Assembly (NCBI GenBank): GCA_964352775.1
Contig: CAYGTK010000077.1
Span: forward strand, 1 to 16,879
DNA from: CAYGTK01 sp964352775
GTDB lineage: Bacteria; Bacteroidota; Bacteroidia; Chitinophagales; CAIOSU01
DNA: 16,879 nt
Direction of reading: 5' to 3'
The translations under genes and the position numbers were made by a program. Every line of letters starts with the position of its first letter. The stretch's first letter is position 1. The notes under the pieces are model-generated. The model did not search any database, had not been told where the DNA came from, and was given only the letters and a program-made list of their open reading frames with translations. Positions 13,797 through 16,879 of the stretch are shown here, in pieces.

Positions 13797-14402
13797 TTAG
13801 CTTCCATTCTCTGATTGGTTTTTACTTACATATATTGGGTTGCAATTGTTTTCTATCCACAATAAATCATATGCACTCAAGCTGAACCATTCGCCATTCA
13901 CATGCTTTTCTTCAAATAATTTATGTAATTGTGATTCCAATTTATACATATCAAATGCCTCAATCACATATAGATATTCGATTTTAAACGGCAGTTTCAA
14001 GCTGAATGTTTGCATCCGCGAGTTAGGGTCTAATGTTCTACCGATTTTATAATGCCCCTGTGATTTTTCTTGTATGACATAAACATAACCTGATTTACTA
14101 TCTTGGAATGTTTTTGGGATAGACTTTAGAGAGAACACATGGCGCTTACTCTTTGGAGGGGAGTTAAGTGACAGACCAACTATTGACGTAAATCTCTGCT
14201 TATATTCCACCATCAACTCAAAGTGTTGATTTGATTCATCAGCCCATTCCAGCATCCCACCTATGCCTAAAAACGATATAACAATGCCGATTAAACCCAA
14301 CTCCGCTACGTTAGAATGATTCACGATATGAGCATAGATAATCATATTGGCTAGCATAGAAAATGTGACAACTGCTATATTTCTTTTGTAATTTGATTTC
14401 AT
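13797..14402 (-). CDS. Membrane-anchored GIY-YIG-like (T5orf172/MUG113-type) protein
   Basis: 201 residues. Two hydrophobic segments, about 8-28 and 33-50, form a membrane hairpin, followed by a linker (52-100). Residues 105-185 match the T5orf172/MUG113 branch of the GIY-YIG superfamily: 'GYVYVI' (105-110), 'HYKIGRT' (117-123), R129, 'KLESQLHKLF' with E156 and H160, and 'GEWFSL' (170-175). The fold cuts DNA in homing and repair enzymes, but in this branch activity is mostly untested. The membrane anchor is unusual for a nuclease; it might act on DNA entering at the membrane, for instance that of a rival phage. AGGA lies about 10 bases before the ATG. It is followed directly by a tandem-HTH gene. 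Confidence 0.75.
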   Translation of the reverse strand: MKSNYKRNIAVVTFSMLANMIIYAHIVNHSNVAELGLIGIVISFLGIGGMLEWADESNQHFELMVEYKQRFTSIVGLSLNSPPKSKRHVFSLKSIPKTFQDSKSGYVYVIQEKSQGHYKIGRTLDPNSRMQTFSLKLPFKIEYLYVIEAFDMYKLESQLHKLFEEKHVNGEWFSLSAYDLLWIENNCNPIYVSKNQSENGS

Positions 14403-14459
14403 GTTAACTTAATCCTATTCTCTGCTATATATCGTCTAGTAAACTGAGTAATGAATCGG

Positions 14460-15413
14460 CTAAATCAGCCCTTCTTCTTTCAATTGATTTCGTGCTGTAT
14501 TGATTGAATCCTTACCAGCATTTGGTACATCTTTTGCCAGATTTCTTGCTGATTCATGTACACGCTCAGGATTGTCTAATAACCATTGTCTAGCGTTGTC
14601 TATTGCAGAAGACGAGCGTTTAAATCCTGCCCCTGTCTGTCTGATGTCTGTCTGATTAGACATAGACATAGACAACTGATGCGGGCTGTCTGTCTGTGGG
14701 ATAGACGGCACAGACACCTTAATGGAAACACCATAATCTTTTTTCTTAGCATTCCAAGAGTTTTCTAACTTAGTCCGCCATGATTCCATGTCATCAAGAT
14801 AATCGTTGTAGTAGACTTCATTCTGCGCTTTTAATTGAATTACGTTAATTGCTAGTACATCACCACATAGATAAGCATTAACAGGTGGGATGCAAGCAAC
14901 CCATAAATAAATTCCAATGCCTAACGCCTTCCAGATGAAAGATACTGTTTCAATTAATCCCGTCACACTCAGAACACCATAGATGTTAATTGCAAACATC
15001 GCGCCTACTGTGAACATAACACCGACTTTTAACGGTTGGGTTATATCTGGAATATCAATTCCATTGTGTGAGTTTGTGATATGTGAATATGCAAAATAAA
15101 TTGCTGTGACTTCAATCATGATGAATGTTGCAACCGCTAAAATATAATCAATTGCGCTAGGGTCTGATATATCAACATTGTCTATCTTGTCTATTTCGCC
15201 TAACACAACTGGAAGTGTGTGAGATGCCGAAACAATCGCACTAGCAATCAATATCAATCCAACAACCCAATGATGCCAAGTAATTAAACTGGATGCTGTC
15301 GGTTCTTTTGGTCGAGGGTTAACAATTATCCATTTACGGACATGTGCATTATATGCTTGTTCGTATCGTTCTGCATGAGCTTCGAATACGGTTGGTGTAT
15401 TGGTGTTATCCAT
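14460..15413 (-). CDS. Four-helix membrane protein with HTH-like C-terminal tail
   Basis: 317 residues. Residues 1-45 are polar. Four hydrophobic helices lie at about 46-68, 88-110, 128-151 and 155-179. A coiled helix (about 185-225) and a polar linker (230-265) follow. Residues 272-317, with 'ARQWLLDNPERVHESARNLA' and 'DSINTARNQLKEEGLI', resemble the helix-turn-helix of replication or regulator proteins that recognise DNA through 'SARxLA...S..TarrqLkeeGLI'. The layout suggests a membrane protein that holds DNA at the membrane, or a sensor. The DNA of the linker carries the repeat cluster at 14633-14717. The start has AAGGA 9 bases upstream. No family is recognised for the membrane part; the HTH call is moderate. 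Confidence 0.6.
   Translation of the reverse strand: MDNTNTPTVFEAHAERYEQAYNAHVRKWIIVNPRPKEPTASSLITWHHWVVGLILIASAIVSASHTLPVVLGEIDKIDNVDISDPSAIDYILAVATFIMIEVTAIYFAYSHITNSHNGIDIPDITQPLKVGVMFTVGAMFAINIYGVLSVTGLIETVSFIWKALGIGIYLWVACIPPVNAYLCGDVLAINVIQLKAQNEVYYNDYLDDMESWRTKLENSWNAKKKDYGVSIKVSVPSIPQTDSPHQLSMSMSNQTDIRQTGAGFKRSSSAIDNARQWLLDNPERVHESARNLAKDVPNAGKDSINTARNQLKEEGLI
14633..14717. repeat. Cluster of GTCTGTCTG and TAGACA repeats in both orientations
   Basis: On the plus strand, GTCTGTCTG occurs at 14635-14643, 14646-14654 and 14688-14696. TAGACA occurs three times in a row at 14657-14674, with further TAGACG and ACAGACA at 14702-14715. TGTCTG and CAGACA are inverse, so the cluster has both orientations. 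It lies inside the gene for the four-helix membrane protein and codes for its polar linker. Iterons of this kind mark phage replication origins in some cases; low-complexity coding sequence is the simple alternative. Confidence 0.5.
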
Positions 15414-15431
15414 CCCTATTTATCCTTATCT

Positions 15432-15617
15432 TTAACTTTTATATTTCGGTTTGACTCGGTGGAACCGCTTAATACAAACTTCTTTGAATCCTGCCAGCGG
15501 TCCCCGTTGCCGACTCAAATCATTTTCAACATCGGCAGGGGTAAGGCGTGGGCGTTTATTGATTTTGTGGAATCGTTTACGTTTTGATTTTAGATATTGT
15601 TCATATCGGCTCATCAT
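15432..15617 (-). CDS. Small very basic protein
   Basis: 61 residues, nearly a third of them Lys or Arg. The N-terminal 25 residues include KSKRKR and NKRPR, and the C-terminus has KRFHRVKPKYKS. One hydrophobic cluster, 'GPLAGFKEVC', lies in the middle. The start overlaps the upstream stop (TGATG), with GAGG 4 bases before; a second ATG three bases later gives a better distance. It probably binds nucleic acid. No family was recognised. Confidence 0.55.
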   Translation of the reverse strand: MMSRYEQYLKSKRKRFHKINKRPRLTPADVENDLSRQRGPLAGFKEVCIKRFHRVKPKYKS

Positions 15618-15976
15618 CAAACCTCATTCTCTAATGACATTTCAAACGCATGAATACGGTCTGTCAATTCATCAATCTCATCTTGTAATTGGCTGGCATA
15701 TCCATAAGCATCTGTTTTGTTGATAAGTTCAAACTTCGCAGGGATAATTCGATTGCGTCCTGATGGTATCTCAGTCGTAGTCGTGACAATTCGCATCAAT
15801 CCCATATCGCGCAGTTCCTGCACAATGGGGCGGATGCCTTCTCTGCCCTCGTAATGCTTAAAGGCTTCATTAATATTTTGTGTGCCGTGTTGGATAAAAA
15901 TTTCAATCACATCAATCACACGTTGTAAGCGTTTCTGTTTGACTTTGTACGATATAGCAGAGGATAGTTTAGGCAT
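15617..15976 (-). CDS. Winged-helix-like protein with C-terminal coiled coil
   Basis: 119 residues. The N-terminal 16 residues are basic. Residues about 17-66 look like a winged helix: helices around 'RLQRVIDVIEIFIQHG' and 'IRPIVQELRDMGLMRIV', followed by a wing 'TTTTEIPSGRNRIIP'. Residues about 94-118 form a short coiled coil ('LQDEIDELTDRIHAFEMSL'), which should make it a dimer. The ATG overlaps the end of the ASCH-like gene by 8 bases, with GAGG 9 bases upstream. It is likely to be a DNA-binding regulator or a replication accessory protein, with no known partner. The fold is a judgement from the pattern only. Confidence 0.55.
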   Translation of the reverse strand: MPKLSSAISYKVKQKRLQRVIDVIEIFIQHGTQNINEAFKHYEGREGIRPIVQELRDMGLMRIVTTTTEIPSGRNRIIPAKFELINKTDAYGYASQLQDEIDELTDRIHAFEMSLENEV

Positions 15977-16577
15977 CTTTGTCTACCTCGAAGGTTAGTT
16001 TCCAAACAAGAGGATTTGTTAAATAGTAATCATCTTTGTGAATGGTTGATAGCAGGCTAAGGTATGCTATTTTATTTGGGATAGGTTGCAATTCTTTTTC
16101 TGAGTAATTCCAGAAAATAGGCGCAATCGAATGGGGTTTAAAGTAGACACCTTCTGCAATAACATCATCGTCGGTTATGTCGTGTAAAGATTGTTGCTCA
16201 ATATCCAAGATGCGGATTCTTAATTGCTTAAAATCGTTTTTCTTTAAGATACCCCAATATTTACAACGGAATGATTCTTGCATTGAGGCATTCGCTTCAT
16301 GTGCAAATTCAAGTTGATTCAAGTGATTGAACCGATACCAGTATGCCTTTTGTGCGCGTTTCGGTGGTGTTGCATACGTCCGTCCAACTTGCCATTTAAT
16401 TGAACCACTTGGATTAAGTACGGTCTTTTTACCTTCGACAACATCAAGCCGTTGACCGTCTTTGACCATGCGCCGTGTTTGCGTTTTTACGCCCTCTAAA
16501 ATCAGTCGAGGGCTATCGTAGGGGCTAACCCCTAAGTCATCATTAACATCTAAACTTGTCATTATGATTCCAGACAT
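15969..16577 (-). CDS. ASCH (PUA-like) domain phage protein
   Basis: 202 residues from ATG 16577, two bases after the upstream stop with GAGGG 6 bases before. It has the marks of the phage ASCH-type family, often called 'morphogenetic protein' in older annotations: 'RLILEGVKTQTRRMVK' (24-39), then 'QLRIRILDIEQQSLHDIT' (118-135), 'VIAEGV' (139-144) and 'NPLVWKLTFEV' (188-198). The fold is a PUA-like beta-barrel that binds RNA or modified nucleotides; some relatives are amidohydrolases or ribonucleases. The usual 'kxGdRlWvREt' block is replaced here by 'WQVGRTYATPP' (62-72), so the site may be altered. A role in reshaping RNA or nucleotides is inferred. Confidence 0.78.
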   Translation of the reverse strand: MSGIIMTSLDVNDDLGVSPYDSPRLILEGVKTQTRRMVKDGQRLDVVEGKKTVLNPSGSIKWQVGRTYATPPKRAQKAYWYRFNHLNQLEFAHEANASMQESFRCKYWGILKKNDFKQLRIRILDIEQQSLHDITDDDVIAEGVYFKPHSIAPIFWNYSEKELQPIPNKIAYLSLLSTIHKDDYYLTNPLVWKLTFEVDKDA

Positions 16578-16579
16578 AA

Positions 16580-16819
16580 TTAACCCTCCCATTCTTCATT
16601 GGCTACTTGGATGCTACGCGCCGATATTTGACCCGACGGCAATTCAATCACTGTGATGTTGCCAGCGTCAATTAATTTATGAATGTGGTGATGGATTACG
16701 CCCTTACTCAGATTAAAGTGTTGGCATAACTCGGAGTAGGTAGGTGGTAAACCGTCAATACTGGCAAGATACGCCAGTATTGCTTTGGTTGTTTCGTTTC
16801 TCTTTTTGCGTTTAACCAT
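16580..16819 (-). CDS. LexA-type winged helix DNA-binding protein
   Basis: 79 residues from ATG 16819, whose first bases overlap the stop of the incoming gene (ATGGTTAA). It has the layout of the LexA N-terminal domain: 'ILAYLASIDGLPPTYSELCQ' (14-33), 'HFNLSKGVIHHHIHKL' (34-49) and 'ISARSI' (65-70), which matches 'PPT..Ei...lgls...v..Hl..L...G.i......aRai'. The LexA autoprotease domain is absent, so it cannot answer RecA in the usual way. It probably binds DNA as a small phage repressor or switch factor. A basic arm (KRKKR) precedes the domain. An in-frame TTG at 16840 is a less likely start. Confidence 0.8.
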   Translation of the reverse strand: MVKRKKRNETTKAILAYLASIDGLPPTYSELCQHFNLSKGVIHHHIHKLIDAGNITVIELPSGQISARSIQVANEEWEG

Positions 16820-16879
16820 CGAATCGAATCTCACTTTCAACTAAGGTTATAAAGTCATCACGAGCAACATTGAAACCGT
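16812..16879 (-). CDS. C-terminal end of an unknown gene, partial
   Basis: An open minus-strand frame enters from the right edge and ends at TAA 16814-16812, giving 21 residues that end SEIRFDG. Its stop overlaps the ATG of the LexA-type gene by 8 bases, a pattern seen at many junctions in this operon. Too little is present for any function. Confidence 0.45.
   Translation of the reverse strand, partial: GFNVARDDFITLVESEIRFDG

Noticed and set aside
14403..14459. A promoter in the 57 bases between the membrane protein and the GIY-YIG-like gene.
   Set aside because: TATATA and TTCATT- or TTTACT-like boxes can be paired, but matches are weak or spacing is wrong; read-through from upstream is enough.
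14633..14717. The GTCTG/TAGACA cluster as a CRISPR array.
   Set aside because: Repeats are 6-9 bases with irregular gaps and both orientations, and they lie in an open coding frame.

Overview
The window looks like part of the genome of a tailed phage or prophage with about 40-45% GC by eye. The host is probably a member of the Chloroflexota. That host guess rests on a lipoprotein whose linker is packed with Thr-Pro pairs, a style common in secreted proteins of that phylum, so it is an inference and not a proof. No tRNA, CRISPR array, insertion sequence, integrase or attachment site was seen.

Layout: bases 1-8025 are a plus-strand late module. It holds the end of a structural gene, a 1197-residue tail protein with a PKD-like domain and an Asp-box, an 832-residue modular tail fibre, an unknown 180-residue protein, a surface lipoprotein and a one-helix membrane protein. 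The three large genes are coupled by overlaps of 1-4 bp. A strong hairpin at 8033-8052, flanked by A and T runs, ends transcription from both sides. From there to the right edge every gene is on the minus strand, so the two modules converge.

The minus-strand module reads from right to left as three probable transcription units. (1) A unit entering from beyond 16879: the end of an unknown gene, a LexA-type winged helix protein, an ASCH-like protein, a second winged-helix-like protein, a small basic protein, a four-helix membrane protein with an HTH-like tail, a membrane-anchored GIY-YIG-like protein, and a tandem-HTH protein. (2) A unit from an extended -10 promoter at 13282-13310: DnaQ-type exonuclease, short cytosine-C5 methyltransferase, a second tandem-HTH protein, a PD-(D/E)XK-like protein, a 40-residue membrane peptide, a protein ending in an RNA polymerase alpha C-terminal-like domain, and two unknowns. 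(3) A unit from a promoter with consensus TTGACA and TATAAT at 9438-9467: five small proteins, including an RMF-like ribosome-binding candidate and a four-cysteine zinc-knuckle protein. Genes are packed tightly, and many starts overlap the preceding stop (ATGA, TAATG, TGATG).

This resembles an early, host-takeover module facing a late, virion module. The most unusual content is the phage alpha-CTD-like protein, the pair of related two-HTH proteins, and the possible RMF mimic. Together they would let the phage act on host transcription and on host ribosomes. All functions are read from sequence patterns by eye, and several genes stay unassigned.
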